DNA from: Coriaria nepalensis
Taxonomy: Eukaryota; Streptophyta; Magnoliopsida; Cucurbitales; Coriariaceae
Direction of reading: 5' to 3'
Assembly (NCBI GenBank): GCA_027186245.1
Contig: CP114481.1
Coordinates: 38,657,501-38,721,500 of the forward strand
DNA: 64,000 nt
Below the pieces are notes generated by a model. The model was not told the origin of the DNA and did no database searches. It worked only from the letters and a program-made list of their open reading frames with translations. Positions 27,501-40,618 of the stretch are shown piece after piece. The first letter of the stretch is position 1; each line of letters begins with the position of its first letter. The position numbers and the translations under genes are program-made.

Positions 27501-29500
27501 TCAAGTCAATAACTTATTTCAAAGCAAGTCGAACGAATTCTATTCTTGCACTACAAACAGAAGTTTTTTGCATAAGTTGCAAATGATCAATGCAAGGAAA
27601 GTGTCCATTCGTTTAACCTTTAAATCATTTCAATGAGTCATTTTAAGTCAATAACTTATTTCAAAGCAAGTCGAACGAATTCTATTTTTGCGCTACAAAC
27701 ACAAGTTTTGTGCATAACTTGCAAGTGATCAATGCAAGGAAAGTGTACATTCGTTTAACCTTAAAATCATTTCAATGAGTCATTTCAAGTCAATAACTTA
27801 TTTCAAAACAAGTCGAACGAATTCAACTTTTGCACTAGAAACACAAGTTTTGTGCATAACTTGCAAATGATCAATGCAAGGAAAGTGTGCATTCGTTTAA
27901 CCTTAAAATCATTTCAACGAGTCATTTCAAGTCAATAACTTATTTCAAAGCAAGTCGAACGAATTCAATTTTTTCACTACAAACACAAGTTTTGTGCATA
28001 ACTTCCAATTGATCATTGCAAGGAAAGTGTGCATTTGTTTAACCTTAAAATCATTTCAATGAGTCATTTTAAGTCAATAACTTATTTCAAAGCAAGTCCA
28101 ACGAATTCTATTTTTGCACTACAGACACAAGTTTTCTGCATAACTTGCAAATGATCAATGCAAGGAAAGTTTGCATTCGTTTAGCCTTAAAATCATTTCA
28201 ATGAGTCATTTCAAGTCAATATCTTATTTCAAAGTAATTCGAACGAGCACTATTTTTGCACTACAAACAGAAGTTTTTTGCATAACTTGCAGATGATCAA
28301 TGCAAGGAAAGTGTACATTCGTTTAACCTTAAAATCATTTCAATGAGTCATTTTAAGTCACTAACTTATTTCAAAGCAAGTCGAACGAATTCTATTTTTG
28401 CACTACAGACACAAGTTTTCTGCATAACTTGTAAATGATCAATGCAAGGAAAGTGTGCATTCGTTTAGCCTTAAAATCATTTCAATGAGTCATTTCAAGT
28501 CAATATCTTATTTCAAAGTAATTCGAACGAGCACTATTTTTGCACTACAAACAGAAGTTTTTTGCATAACTTGCAGATGATCAATGCAAGGAAAGTGTAC
28601 ATTCGTTTAACCTTTAAATCATTTCAATGAGTCATTTCAAGTCAAAAACTTATTTCAAAGCATGTCGAACGAATTCTATTTTTGCACTACAAACACAAGT
28701 TTTTTGCATAACTTGCAAATGATCAATGCAAGGAAAGTGTCCATTCGTTTAACCTTTAAATCATTTCAATGAGTCATCCCAAGTCAATAACTTATTTCAA
28801 AGCAAGTCGAACGAATTCTATTTTTGCACTACAAACACAAGTTTTGTGCATAACTTGCAAGTGATCAATGCAAGGAAAGTGTACATTCGTTTAACCTTAA
28901 AATCATTTCAATGAGTCATTTCAAGTCAATAACTTATTTCAAAGCAAGTCGAACGAATTCTATTTTTGCACTACAAACAGAAGTTTTTTGCATAACTTGC
29001 AAATGATCAATGCAAGGAAAGTGTACATTCGTTTAACCATTAAATCATTTCAATGAGTCATTTCAAGTCAATAACTTATTTCAAAGCAAGTCGAACGAAT
29101 TCAATTTTTTCACTACAAACACAAGTTTTGTGCATAACTTCCAAATGATCATTGCAAGGAAAGTGTGCATTCGTTTAACCTTAAAATCATTTCAATGACT
29201 CATTTCAAGTCAATAACTTATTTCAAAGCAAGTCGAACGAATTCTATTTTTGCACTACAAATACAAGTTTTCGGCATAACTTGCAAATGATCAATGCAAG
29301 GAAAGTGTGCATTCGTTTAGCCTTAAAATCATTTCAATGAGTCATTTGAAGTCAATATCTTATTTCAAAGTAATTCGAACGAGCACTATTTTTGCACTAC
29401 AAATGCAAGTTTTGTGCATAACTTGCACATGATCAATGCAAGGAAACTGTGCATTCATTTAACCTTAAAATCATTTCAATGAGTCATTTCAAGTCAATAT
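21542..29500. repeat. Nested 2-, 3-, 6-, 9- and 10-mer duplications
   Basis: About 56 monomers with overlapping small duplications instead of one HOR. The marker CTAAGTTAGTAAC lies at 23525, 24377, 24803, 25655 and 26791, spaced by 6, 3, 6 and 8 monomers. CTTATCTCAAAG lies at 23821, 25099 and 27087 (9 and 14 monomers). TCAGTTCAATGAG lies at 25921 and 27341 (10 monomers). ACAGACACAAG lies at 28121 and 28405 (2 monomers). Many monomers carry TTTAGCC or TTTAACCATT variants that are absent from the first 15 kb. Segments near 28.7-29.5 kb match 20.7-21.9 kb at offsets of 53 to 57 monomers. Confidence 0.8.
24120..24971. repeat. 3-mer tandem duplication (2 x 426 bp)
   Basis: Two adjacent copies of three monomers, at about 24120-24545 and 24546-24971. 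Each contains the CACAAGTTTTCTGC monomer with the TTTAGCC variant, the end TTATTTCCAAGTAATTCG, the CAGAAGTTTTTTGC monomer with GTGTCCATTCG, and the CTAAGTTAGTAAC monomer. The copies differ at few positions, for example GGAAAGTGTAC at about 24472 against GGAAAATGTAC at about 24898, which points to a recent event. Confidence 0.85.
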
Positions 29501-32400
29501 CTTATTTCAAAGTAAGTCGAACGAATTCAATTTTTTTGCACTACAAACACAAGTTCTGTGCATAAGTGCAAATGATCATTGCAAGGAAAGTGTGCATTCG
29601 TTTAAGCTTAAAATCATTTCAATGAATCATTCAAGTCAATAACTTATTTCAAAGCAAGTCGAACGAATTCTATTTTTGCACTACAAACACAAGTTTTCTT
29701 CATAACTTACAAATGATCAATGCAAGGAAAGTTTGCATTCGTTTAACCTTAAAATCATTTCAATGAGTCATTTCAAGTCAATATTTTATTTCAAAGTAAT
29801 TCGAACGAGCACTATTTTTGCACAACAAATGCAAGTTTTGTGCATAACTTGCACATGATCAATGCAAGGAAACTGTGCATTCGTTTAACCTTAAAATCAT
29901 TTCAATGTGTCTTTTCAAGTCAATAACTTATTTCAAAGCAAGTCGAAAGAATTCTATTTTTGCACTACAAACAGAAGTTTTTTGCATAACTTGCAAATGA
30001 TCAATGCAAGGAAAGTGTGCATTCGTTTAACCTTAAAATCATTTCAATGAGTCATTTCAAGTCAATATCTTATTTCAAAGCAAGTCGAACGAATTCAATT
30101 TTTTTGCACTACAAACACAAGTTCTGTGCATAACTTGCAAATGATCAATGCAAGTAAAGTGTGCATTCGTTTAACCTTAAAATCATTTCAATCAGTCATT
30201 TCAAGTCAATAACTTATTTCAAAGCAAGTCGAACGAATTCTACTTTTGCACTACAAACAGAAGTTTTTTGCATAACTTGCAAATGATCAATGCAAGGAAA
30301 GTGTGCATTCGTTTAACCTTAAAATCATTTCAATGAGTCATTTCAAGTCAATATCTTATTTCAAAGCAAGTCGAACGAATTCAATTTTTTTGCACTACAA
30401 ACACAAGTTCTGTGCATAAGTGCAAATGATCATTACAAGGAAAGTGTGCATTCGTTTAACCTTAAAATCATTTCAATGAGTCATTTCAAGTCAATATTTT
30501 ATTTCAAAGTAATTCGAACGAGCACTATTTTTGCACAACAAATGCAAGTTTTGTGCATAACTTGCACATGATCAATGCAAGGAAACTGTGCATTCGTTTA
30601 ACCTTAAAATCATTTCAATGTGTCTTTTCAAGTCAATAACTTATTTCAAAGCAAGTCGAAAGAATTCTATTTTTGCACTACAAATGCAAGTTTTGGGCAT
30701 AACTTGGAAATGATCAATGCAAGGAAAGTGTGCATTCGTTTAACCTTAAAATCATTTCAATGAGTCATTTCAATTCAATAACTTATTTCAAAGCAAGTCG
30801 AACGAATTCTATTTTTGCACTACAAACAGAAGTTTTTTGCATAACTTGCAAATGATCAATGCAAGGAAAGTGTCTATTCGTTTAACCTTTAAATCATTTC
30901 AATGAGTCATTTCAAGTCAATAACTTATTTCAAAGCAAGTCGAACGAATTCTATTTCTGCACTACAAACAGAAGTTTTGTGCATAACTTGCAAATGATCA
31001 ATCCAAGGAAAGTGTGCATTCGTTTAACATAAAATCATTTCAATGAGTCATTTCAAGTCAATAATTTATTTCAAAGCAAGTCGAATGAATTCAATTTTTG
31101 CACTACAAACACAAGTTTTGTGCATAACTTGCAAATGATCATTGCAAGGAAAGTGTGCATTCGTGTAACCTTAAAATCAATTCAATGAGTCATTTCAAGT
31201 CAATAACTTATTTTAAAGCAAGTCGAACGAATTCTATTTTTGCACTACAGACAGAAGTTTTGTGCATAACTTGCAAATGATCAATGCAAGGAAAGTGTGC
31301 ATTCGTTTAACCTTAAAATCATTTCAATGAGTCATTTCAAGTCAATAACTTATTTCAAAGCAAGTCGAACGAATTCTATTTTTGCACTACAAACACAAGT
31401 TTTCTTCATAACTTGCAAATGATCAATGCAAGGAAAGTTTGCATTCGTTTAACCTTAAAATCATTTCAATGAGTCATTTCAAGTCAATATTTTATTTCAA
31501 AGTAATTCGAACGAGCACTATTTTTGCACAACAAATGCATGTTTTGTGCATAACTTGCACATGATCAATGCATGGAAACTGTGCATTCGTCTAACCTTAA
31601 AATCATATCAATGTGTCTTTTCAAGTCAATAACTTATTTCAAAGCAAGTCGAAAGAATTCTATTTTTGCACTACAAATGCAAGTTTTGGGCATAACTTGC
31701 AAAAGATCAATGCAAGGAAAGTGTGCATTCGTTTAACCTTAAAATCATTTCAATGAGTCATTTCAATTCAATAACTTATTTCAAAGCAAGTCGAACGAAT
31801 TCTATTTTTGCACTACAAACAGAAGTTTTTTGCATAACTTGCAAATGATCAATGCAAGGAAAGTGTCCATTCGTTTAACCTTTAAATCATTTCAATGAGT
31901 CATTTCAAGTCAATAACTTATATCAAAGCAAGTCGAACGAATTCTATTTCTGCACTACAAACAGAAGTTTTGTGCATAACTTGCAAATGATCAATGCAAG
32001 GAAAGTGTGCATTCGTTTAACATAAAATCATTTCAATGAGTCATTTCGGGTCAATAATTTATTTCAAAGCATGTCGAACGAATTCAATTTTTGCACTACA
32101 AACACAAGTTTTGTGCATAACTTGCAAATGATCAATGCAAGGAAAGTGTGCATTCGTTTAGCCTTAAAATCATTTCAATGAGTCATTTGAAGTCAATATC
32201 TTATTTCAAAGTAATTCGAACGAGCACTATTTTTGCACTACAAATGCAAGTTTTGTGCATAACTTGCACATGATCAATGCAAGGAAACTGTGCATTCGTT
32301 TAACCTTAAAATCATTTCAATGTGTCTTTTCAAGTCAATAACTTATTTCAAAGCAAGTCGAAAGAATTCAATTTTTGCACTACAAACACAAGTTTGGTGC
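29501..32400. repeat. Monomers related to 19.3-20.4 kb, with a 7-mer repeat
   Basis: Several short indel variants link this block to the 17-20 kb block: AATTCAATTTTTTTGC (two extra T) and CATAAGTGCAAATG (one base shorter) near 19301-19350, 29525-29575 and 30378-30425, and the two-base deletion TTTAACATAAAATC near 20091, 31027 and 32020. Within the block a segment of seven monomers is repeated at about 993 bp. The stretch from about 31390 to 32065 matches 19460-20136 at an offset of 11929 bp, including the rare CGTCTAACC near 19659 and 31588. Confidence 0.75.
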
Positions 32401-34245
32401 ATAACTTCCAAATTGTCATTGCAAGGAAAGTGTGCATTCGTTTAACCTTAAAATCATTTCAATGAGTCATTTCAAGTCAATAACTTATTTCAAAGCAAGT
32501 CGAACGAATTCTATTTTTGCACTACAAACACAAGTTTTCTGCATAACTTGCAAATGATCAATACAAGGAAAGTGTGCATTCGTTTAGCCTTAAAATCATT
32601 TCAATGAGTCATCTCAAGTCAATATCTTATTTCAAAGTAATTCGAACGAGCACTATTTTTGCACTACAAAAAGAAGTTTTTTGCATAACTTGCAAATGAT
32701 CAATGCAAGGAAAGTGTACATTCGTTTAACCATTAAATCATTTCAATGAGTCATTTCAAGTCAATAACTTATTTCAAAGCAAGTCGAACGAATTCTATTC
32801 TTGCACTACAAACAGAAGTTTTTTGCATAACTTGCAAATGATCAATGCAAGGAAAGTGTCCATTCGTTTAACCTTAAAGTCATTTCAATGAGTCATTTCC
32901 AGTCAATAACTTATTTCAAAGCAAGTCGAACGAATTCTATTTTTGCACTACAAACACAAGTTTTGTGCATAACTTGCAAATGATCAATGCGAGGAATGTG
33001 TGCATTCGTTTAACCTTTAAATCATTTCAGAGAGTCATTACAAGTCAATAACTTATTTCAAAGCAAGTCGAACGAATTCTATTTTTGCACTACAAACACA
33101 AGTTTTGTGCATAACTTGCAAATGATAAATGCAAGGAAAGTGTGCATTCGTTTAACCTTAAAATCATTTCAATGAGTCATTTCCAGTCAATAACTTATTT
33201 CAAAGCAAGTCGAACGAATTCTATTTTTGCACTACAAACACAAGTTATGTGCATAACTTGCAAATGATCAATGCAAGGAAAGTGTGCATTCGTTTAACCT
33301 TAAAATCATTTCAATGAGTCATTTCCAGTCAATAACTTATTTCCAAGCAAGTCGAAGGAATTCTATTGTTGCACTACAAATGCAAGTTTTGGGCATAACT
33401 TGCAAATGATCAATGCAAGGAAAGTGTGCATTCGTTTAACCTTTAAATCATTTCAATGAGTCATTTCAAGTCAATAACTTATTTCAAAGCAAGTCGAACG
33501 AATTCTATTTTTGCACTACAAACACAAGATTTCTGCATAACTTGCAAATGATCAATGCAAGGAAAGTGTGCATCCGTTTAGCCTTAAAATCATTTCAATG
33601 AGTCATTTCAAGTCAATATCTTATTTCAAAGTAATTCGAACGAGCACTATTTTTGTACTACAAACAGAAGTTTTTTGCATAACTTGCAAATAATCAATGC
33701 AAGGAAAGTGTACATTCGTTTAACCATTAAATCATTTCAATGAGTCATTTCAAGTCAATAACTTATTTCAAAGCAAGTCGAACGAATTCTATTTTTGCTC
33801 TACAAACACAAGTTTTTTGCATAACTTGCAAATGATCAATGCAAGGAAAGTGTCCATTCGTTTAACCTTTAAATCATTTCAATGAGTCATTCTAAGTCAG
33901 TAACTTATTTCAAAGCAAGTCGAACGAATTCTATTTTTGCGCTACAAACATAAGTTTTGTGGATAACTTGCAAGTGATCAATGCAAGGAAAGTGTAGATT
34001 CGTTTAACCTTTAAATATTTTCAATGAGTCATTTCAATCAATAACTTATTTCAAAGCAAGTCGAACGAATTCAATTTTTGCACTACAAACGCAAGTTTTG
34101 TGCATAACTTGCAAATGATCAAGGCAAGGAAAGTGTGCATTCGTTTAACCTTTAAATCATTTCAATGAGTCATTTCAAGTCAATAACTTATCTCAAAGCA
34201 AGTCGAACGAATTCAATTTTTTCACTACAAACACAAGTTTTGTGC
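32401..34245. repeat. 13-mer higher-order repeat, copy 1 (1845 bp)
   Basis: First copy of a thirteen-monomer unit, one base short of 13 x 142 because of a deletion at about 34033 (CATTTCAATCAATAAC, lacking the G of CAAGTC). Shared markers with copy 2 are ATAACTTCCAAATTGTC (32401 and 34246), CTACAAAAAGA (about 32664 and 34509), CTAAGTCAGTAAC (33892 and 35737) and GTGGATAACTTG (33959 and 35804). A very similar order is present at about 22.0-23.1 kb. Confidence 0.88.
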
Positions 34246-36091
34246 ATAACTTCCAAATTGTCATTGCAAGGAAAGTGTGCATTCGTTTAACCTTAAAATC
34301 ATTTCAATGAGTCATTTCAAGTCAATAACTTATTTCAAAGCAAGTCGAACGAATTCTATTTTTGCACTACAAACACAAGTTTTCCACATAACTTGCAAAT
34401 GATCAATGCAAGGAAAGTGTGCATTCGTTTAGCCTTAAAATCATTTCAATGAGTCATCTCAAGTCAATATCTTATTTCAAAGTAATTCGAACGAGCACTA
34501 TTTTTGCACTACAAAAAGATGTTTTTTGCATAACTTGCAAATGATCAATGCAAGGAAAGTGTACATTCGTTTAACCATTAAATCATTTCAATGAGTCATT
34601 CCAAGTCAATAACTTATTTCAAAGCAAGTCGAACGAATTCTATTCTTGCACTACAAACAGAAGTTTTTTGCATAACTTGCAAATGATCAATGCAAGGAAA
34701 GTGTCCATTCGTTTAACCTTAAAGTCATTTCAATGAGTCATTTCCAGTCAATAACTTATTTCAAAGCAAGTCGAACGAATTCTATTTTTGCACTACAAAC
34801 ACAAGTTTTGTGCATAACTTGCAAATGATCAATGCGAGGAATGTGTGCATTCGTTTAACCTTTAAATCATTTCAGAGAGTCATTACAAGTCAATAACTTA
34901 TTTCAAAGCAAGTCGAACGAATTCTATTTTTGCACTACAAACACAAGTTTTGTGCATAACTTGCAAATGATAAATGCAAGGAAAGTGTGCATTCGTTTAA
35001 CCTTAAAATCATTTCAATGAGTCATTTCCAGTCAATAACTTATTTCAAAGCAAGTCGAACGAATTCTATTTTTGCACTACAAACACAAGTTATGTGCATA
35101 ACTTGCAAATGATCAATGCAAGGAAAGTGTGCATTCGTTTAACCTTAAAATCATTTCAATGAGTCATTTCCAGTCAATAACTTATTTCAAAGCAAGTCGA
35201 AGGAATTCTATTGTTGCACTACAAATGCAAGTTTTGGGCATAACTTGCAAATGATCAATGCAAGGAAAGTGTGCATTCGTTTAACCTTAAAATCATTTCA
35301 ATGAGTCATTTCAAGTCAATAACTTATTTCAAAGCAAGTCGAACGAATTCTATTTTTGCACTACAAACACAAGATTTCTGCATAACTTGCAAATGATCAA
35401 TGCAAGGAAAGTGTGCATTCGTTTAGCCTTAAAATCATTTCAATGAGTCATTTCAAGTCAATATCTTATTTCAAAGTAATTCGAACGAGCACTATTTTTG
35501 CACTACAAACAGAAGTTTTTTGCATAACTTGCAAATGATCAATGCAAGGAAAGTGTACATTCGTTTAACCATTAAATCATTTCAATGAGTCATTTCAAGT
35601 CAATAACTTATTTCAAAGCAAGTCGAACGAATTCTATTTTTGCACTACAAACACAAGTTTTTTGCATAACTTGCAAATGATCAATGCAAGGAAAGTGTGC
35701 ATTCGTTTAACCTTTAAATCATTTCAATGAGTCATTCTAAGTCAGTAACTTATTTCAAAGCAAGTCGAACGAATTCTATTTTTGCGCTACAAACATAAGT
35801 TTTGTGGATAACTTGCAAGTGATCAATGCAAGGAAAGTGTAGATTCGTTTAACCTTTAAATATTTTCAATGAGTCATTTCAAGTCAATAACTTATTTCAA
35901 AGCAAGTCGAACGAATTCAATTTTTGCACTACAAACGCAAGTTTTGTGCATAACTTGCAAATGATCAATGCAAGGAAAGTGTGCATTCGTTTAACCTTTA
36001 AATCATTTCAATGAGTCATTTCAAGTCAATAACTTATCTCAAAGCAAGTCGAACGAATTCAATTTTTTCACTACAAACACAAGTTTTGTGC
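34246..36091. repeat. 13-mer higher-order repeat, copy 2 (1846 bp)
   Basis: Second copy, full length because it keeps the G lost from copy 1. It has the same variant order with a few private changes, such as TTTTCCACATAAC near 34381 and AAAAAGATG near 34513. A third unit begins at 36092 with the same ATAACTTCCAAATTGTC monomer and stays similar to about 36350. It then passes into the order that characterises the 15-mer HOR to the right. Confidence 0.88.
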
Positions 36092-37494
36092 ATAACTTCC
36101 AAATTGTCATTGCAAGGAAAGTGTGCATTCGTTTAACCTTAAAATCATTTCAATGAGTCATTTCAAGTCAATAACTTATTTCAAAGCAAGTCGAACGAAT
36201 TCTATTTTTGCACCACAAACACAAGTTTTCCGCATAACTTGCAAATGATCAATGCAAGGAAAGTATGCATTCGTTTAGCCTTAAAATCATTTCAATGAGT
36301 CATTTCAAGTCAATATCTTATTTCAAAGTAATTCGAACGAGCACTATTTTTGCACTACAAACAGAAGTTTTTTGCATAACTTGCAAATGATCAATGCAAG
36401 GAAAGTGTACATTCGTTTAACCATTAAATCATTTCAATGAGTCATTTCAAGTCAATAACTTATTTCAAAGCAAGTCGAACGAATTCTATTCTTGCACTAC
36501 AAACAGAAGTTTTTTGCATAAGTTGCAAATGATCAATGCAAGGAAAATCTCCATTCGTTTAACCTTTAAATCATTTCAATGAGTTATTCTAAGTCAATAA
36601 CTTATTTCAAAGCAAGTCGAACAAATTCTATTTTTGCGCTACAAACACAAGTTTTGTGCATAACTTGCAAGTGATCAATGCAAGGAAAGTGTACATTCGT
36701 TTAACCTTAAAATCATTTCAATGAGTCATTTCAAGTCAATAACTTATTTCAAAGCAAGTCGAACGAATTCAATTTTTGCACTAGAAACACAAGTTTTGTG
36801 CATAACTTGCAAATGATCAATGCAAGGAAGGTGTGCATTCGTTTAACCTTAAAATCATTTCAACGAGTCATTTCAAGTCAATAACTTATTTCAAAGCAAG
36901 TCGAACGAATTCAATTTTTTCACTACAAACACAAGTTTTGTGCATAACTTCCAATTGATCATTGCAAGGAAAGTGTGCATTTGTTTAACCTTAAAATCAT
37001 TTCAATGAGTCATTTTAAGTCAATAACTTATTTCAAAGCAAGTCGAACGAATTCTATTTTTGCCCTACAGACACAAGTTTTCTGCATAACTTGCAAATGA
37101 TCAATGCAAGGAAAGTATGCATTCGTTTAGCCTTAAAATCATTTCAATGAGTCATTTCAAGTCAATATCTTATTTCAAAGTAATTCGAACGAGCACTATT
37201 TTTGCACTACAAACAGAAGTTTTTTGCAGAACTTGCAGATGATCAATGCAAGGAAAGTGTACATTCGTTTAACCTTAAAATCATTTCAATGAGTCATTTT
37301 AAGTCAATAACTTATTTCAAAGCAAGTCGAACGAATTCTATTTTTGCACTACAGACACAAGTTTTCTGCATAACTTGCAAATGATCAATGCAAGGAAAGT
37401 GTGCATTCGTTTAGCCTTAAAATCATTTCAATGAGTCATTTCAAGTCAATATCTTATTTCAAAGTAATTCGAACGAGCACTATTTTTGCACTAC
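36092..37494. repeat. Left flank of the 15-mer higher-order repeat
   Basis: About ten monomers in the order later found inside the 15-mer HOR. The AGGAAAATCTCC variant at 36541 matches 39665 at an offset of 3124 bp (22 monomers, that is 15 plus 7). The sequence continues through CACTAGAAACAC, CCAATTGATC with GCATTTGTTTAACC, and CCCTACAGACAC, as in the full units. It is best read as part of a unit cut by the 7-mer duplication that follows. Confidence 0.8.
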
Positions 37495-38488
37495 AAATGC
37501 AAGTTTTGTGCATAACTTGCACATGATCAATGCAAGGAAACTGTGCATTCGTTTAACCTTAAAATCATTTCAATGTGTCTTTTCAAGTCGATAACTTATT
37601 TCAAAGCAAGTCGAAAGAATTCTATTTTTGCACTACAAATGCAAGTTTTAGGCATAACTTGGAAATGATCAATGCAAGGAAAGTGTGCATTCGTTTATCC
37701 TTAAAATCATTTCAATGAGTCATTTCAATTCAATAACTTATTCCAAAGCAAGTCGAACGAATTCTATTTTTGCACTACAAACAGAAGTTTTTTGCATAAC
37801 TTGCAAATGATCAATGCAAGGAAAGTGTCTATTCGTTTAACCTTTAAATCATTTCAATGAGTCATTTCAAGTCAATAACTTATTTCAAAGCAAGTCGAAC
37901 GAATTCTATTTTTGCGCTACAAACATAAGTTTTGTGGATAACTTGCAAGTGATCAATGCAAGGAAAGTGTAGATTCGTTTAACCTTTAAATATTTTCAAT
38001 GAGTCATTTCAAGTCAATAACTTATTTCAAAGCAAGTCGAACGAATTCAATTTTTGCACTACAAACGCAAGTTTTGTGCATAATTTGCAAATGATCAATG
38101 CAAGGAAAGTGTGCATTCGTTTAACCTTTAAATCATTTCAATGAGTCATTTCAAGTCAATAACTTATCTCAAAGCAAGTCGAACGAATTTAATTTTTTCA
38201 CTACAAACACAAGTTTTGTGCATAACTTCCAAATTGTCATTGCAAGGAAAGTGTGCATTCGTTTAACCTTAAAATCATTTCAATGAGTCATTTCAAGTCA
38301 ATAACTTATTTCAAAGCAAGTCGAACGAATTCTATTTTTGCACTACAAACACAAGTTTTCTGCATAACTTGCAAATGATCAATGCAAGGAAAGTGTGCAT
38401 TCGTTTAGCCTTAAAATCATTTCAATGAGTCATTTCAAGTCAATATCTTATTTCAAAGTAATTCGAACGAGCACTATTTTTGCACTAC
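37495..38488. repeat. 7-mer duplication before the 15-mer HOR (994 bp)
   Basis: Seven monomers at 37495-38488 are repeated as the first seven monomers of the next unit from 38489. They include the TTTTAGGCATAACTTGG monomer, GTGTCTATTCG, GTGGATAACTTG with GTGTAGATTCG (about 37934 and 38928), CTTATCTCAAAG and GAATTTAATTTTTTC. The copies are almost the same in what I compared; one difference is GCATAATTTGC at 38079 against GCATAACTTGC. Confidence 0.85.
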
Positions 38489-40618
38489 AAATGCAAGTTT
38501 TGTGCATAACTTGCACATGATCAATGCAAGGAAACTGTGCATTCGTTTAACCTTAAAATCATTTCAATGTGTCTTTTCAAGTCGATAACTTATTTCAAAG
38601 CAAGTCGAAAGAATTCTATTTTTGCACTACAAATGCAAGTTTTAGGCATAACTTGGAAATGATCAATGCAAGGAAAGTGTGCATTCGTTTATCCTTAAAA
38701 TCATTTCAATGAGTCATTTCAATTCAATAACTTATTCCAAAGCAAGTCGAACGAATTCTATTTTTGCACTACAAACAGAAGTTTTTTGCATAACTTGCAA
38801 ATGATCAATGCAAGGAAAGTGTCTATTCGTTTAACCTTTAAATCATTTCAATGAGTCATTTCAAGTCAATAACTTATTTCAAAGCAAGTCGAACGAATTC
38901 TATTTTTGCGCTACAAACATAAGTTTTGTGGATAACTTGCAAGTGATCAATGCAAGGAAAGTGTAGATTCGTTTAACCTTTAAATATTTTCAATGAGTCA
39001 TTTCAAGTCAATAACTTATTTCAAAGCAAGTCGAACGAATTCAATTTTTGCACTACAAACGCAAGTTTTGTGCATAACTTGCAAATGATCAATGCAAGGA
39101 AAGTGTGCATTCGTTTAACCTTTAAATCATTTCAATGAGTCATTTCAAGTCAATAACTTATCTCAAAGCAAGTCGAACGAATTTAATTTTTTCACTACAA
39201 ACACAAGTTTTGTGCATAACTTCCAAATTGTCATTGCAAGGAAAGTGTGCATTCGTTTAACCTTAAAATCATTTCAATGAGTCATTTCAAGTCAATAACT
39301 TATTTCAAAGCAAGTCGAACGAATTCTATTTTTGCACTACAAACACAAGTTTTCTGCATAACTTGCAAATGATCAATGCAAGGAAAGTGTGCATTCGTTT
39401 AGCCTTAAAATCATTTCAATGAGTCATCTCAAGTCAATATCTTATTTCAAAGTAATTCGAACGAGCACTATTTTTGCACTACAAATAGAAGTTTTTTGCA
39501 TAACTTGCAAATGATCAATGCAAGGAAAGTGTACATTCGTTTAACCATTAAATCATTTCAATGAGTCATTTCAAGTCAATAACTTATTTCAAAGCAAGTC
39601 GAACGAATTCTATTCTTGCACTACAAACAGAAGTTTTTTGCATAAGTTGCAAATGATCAATGCAAGGAAAATCTCCATTCGTTTAACCTTTAAATCATTT
39701 CAATGAGTTATTCTAAGTCAATAACTTATTTCAAAGCAAGTCGAACAAATTCTATTTTTGCGCTACAAACACAAGTTTTGTGCATAACTTGCAAGTGATC
39801 AATGCAAGGAAAGTGTACATTCGTTTAACCTTAAAATCATTTCAATGAGTCATTTCAAGTCAATAACTTATTTCAAAGCAAGCCGAACGAATTCAATTTT
39901 TGCACTAGAAACACAAGTTTTGTGCATAACTTGCAAATGATCAATGCAAGGAAGGTGTGCATTCGTTTAACCTTAAAATCATTTCAACGAGTCATTTCAA
40001 GTCAATAACTTATTTCAAAGCAAGTCGAACGAATTCAATTTTTTCACTACAAACACAAGTTTTGTGCATAACTTCCAATTGATCATTGCAAGGAAAGTGT
40101 GCATTTGTTTAACCTTAAAATCATTTCAATGACTCATTTTAAGTCAATAACTTATTTCAAAGCAAGTTGAACGAATTCTATTTTTGCCCTACAGACACAA
40201 GTTTTCTGCATAACTTGCAAATGATCAATGCAAGGAAAGTATGCATTCGTTTAGCCTTAAAATCATTTCAATGAGTCATTTCAAGTCAATATCTTATTTC
40301 AAAGTAATTCGAACGAGCACTATTTTTGCACTACAAACAGAAGTTTTTTGCATAACTTGCAGATGATCAATGCAAGGAAAGTGTACATTCGTTTAACCTT
40401 AAAATCATTTCAATGAGTGATTTTAAGTCAATAACTTATTTCAAAACAAGTCGAACGAATTCTATTTTTGCACTACAGACACAAGTTTTCTGCATAACTT
40501 GCAAATGATCAATGCAAGGAAAGTGTGCATTCGTTTAGCCTTAAAATCATTTCAATGAGTCATTTCAAGTCAATATCTTATTTCAAAGTAATTCGAACGA
40601 GCACTATTTTTGCACTAC
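38489..40618. repeat. 15-mer higher-order repeat, copy 1 (2130 bp)
   Basis: First full copy of a unit of exactly 15 x 142 bp. Phase is set at the CAAATGCAAGTTTTGTGC monomer after an EcoRI-negative CGAGCAC end. Markers recurring every 2130 bp are GGATAACTTG (38930, 41060, 43190, 45320), TTTTAGGCATAACTTGG and CACTAGAAACAC. AGGAAAATCTCC is at 39665, 43925 and 46055 but is changed in copy 2. Confidence 0.9.
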
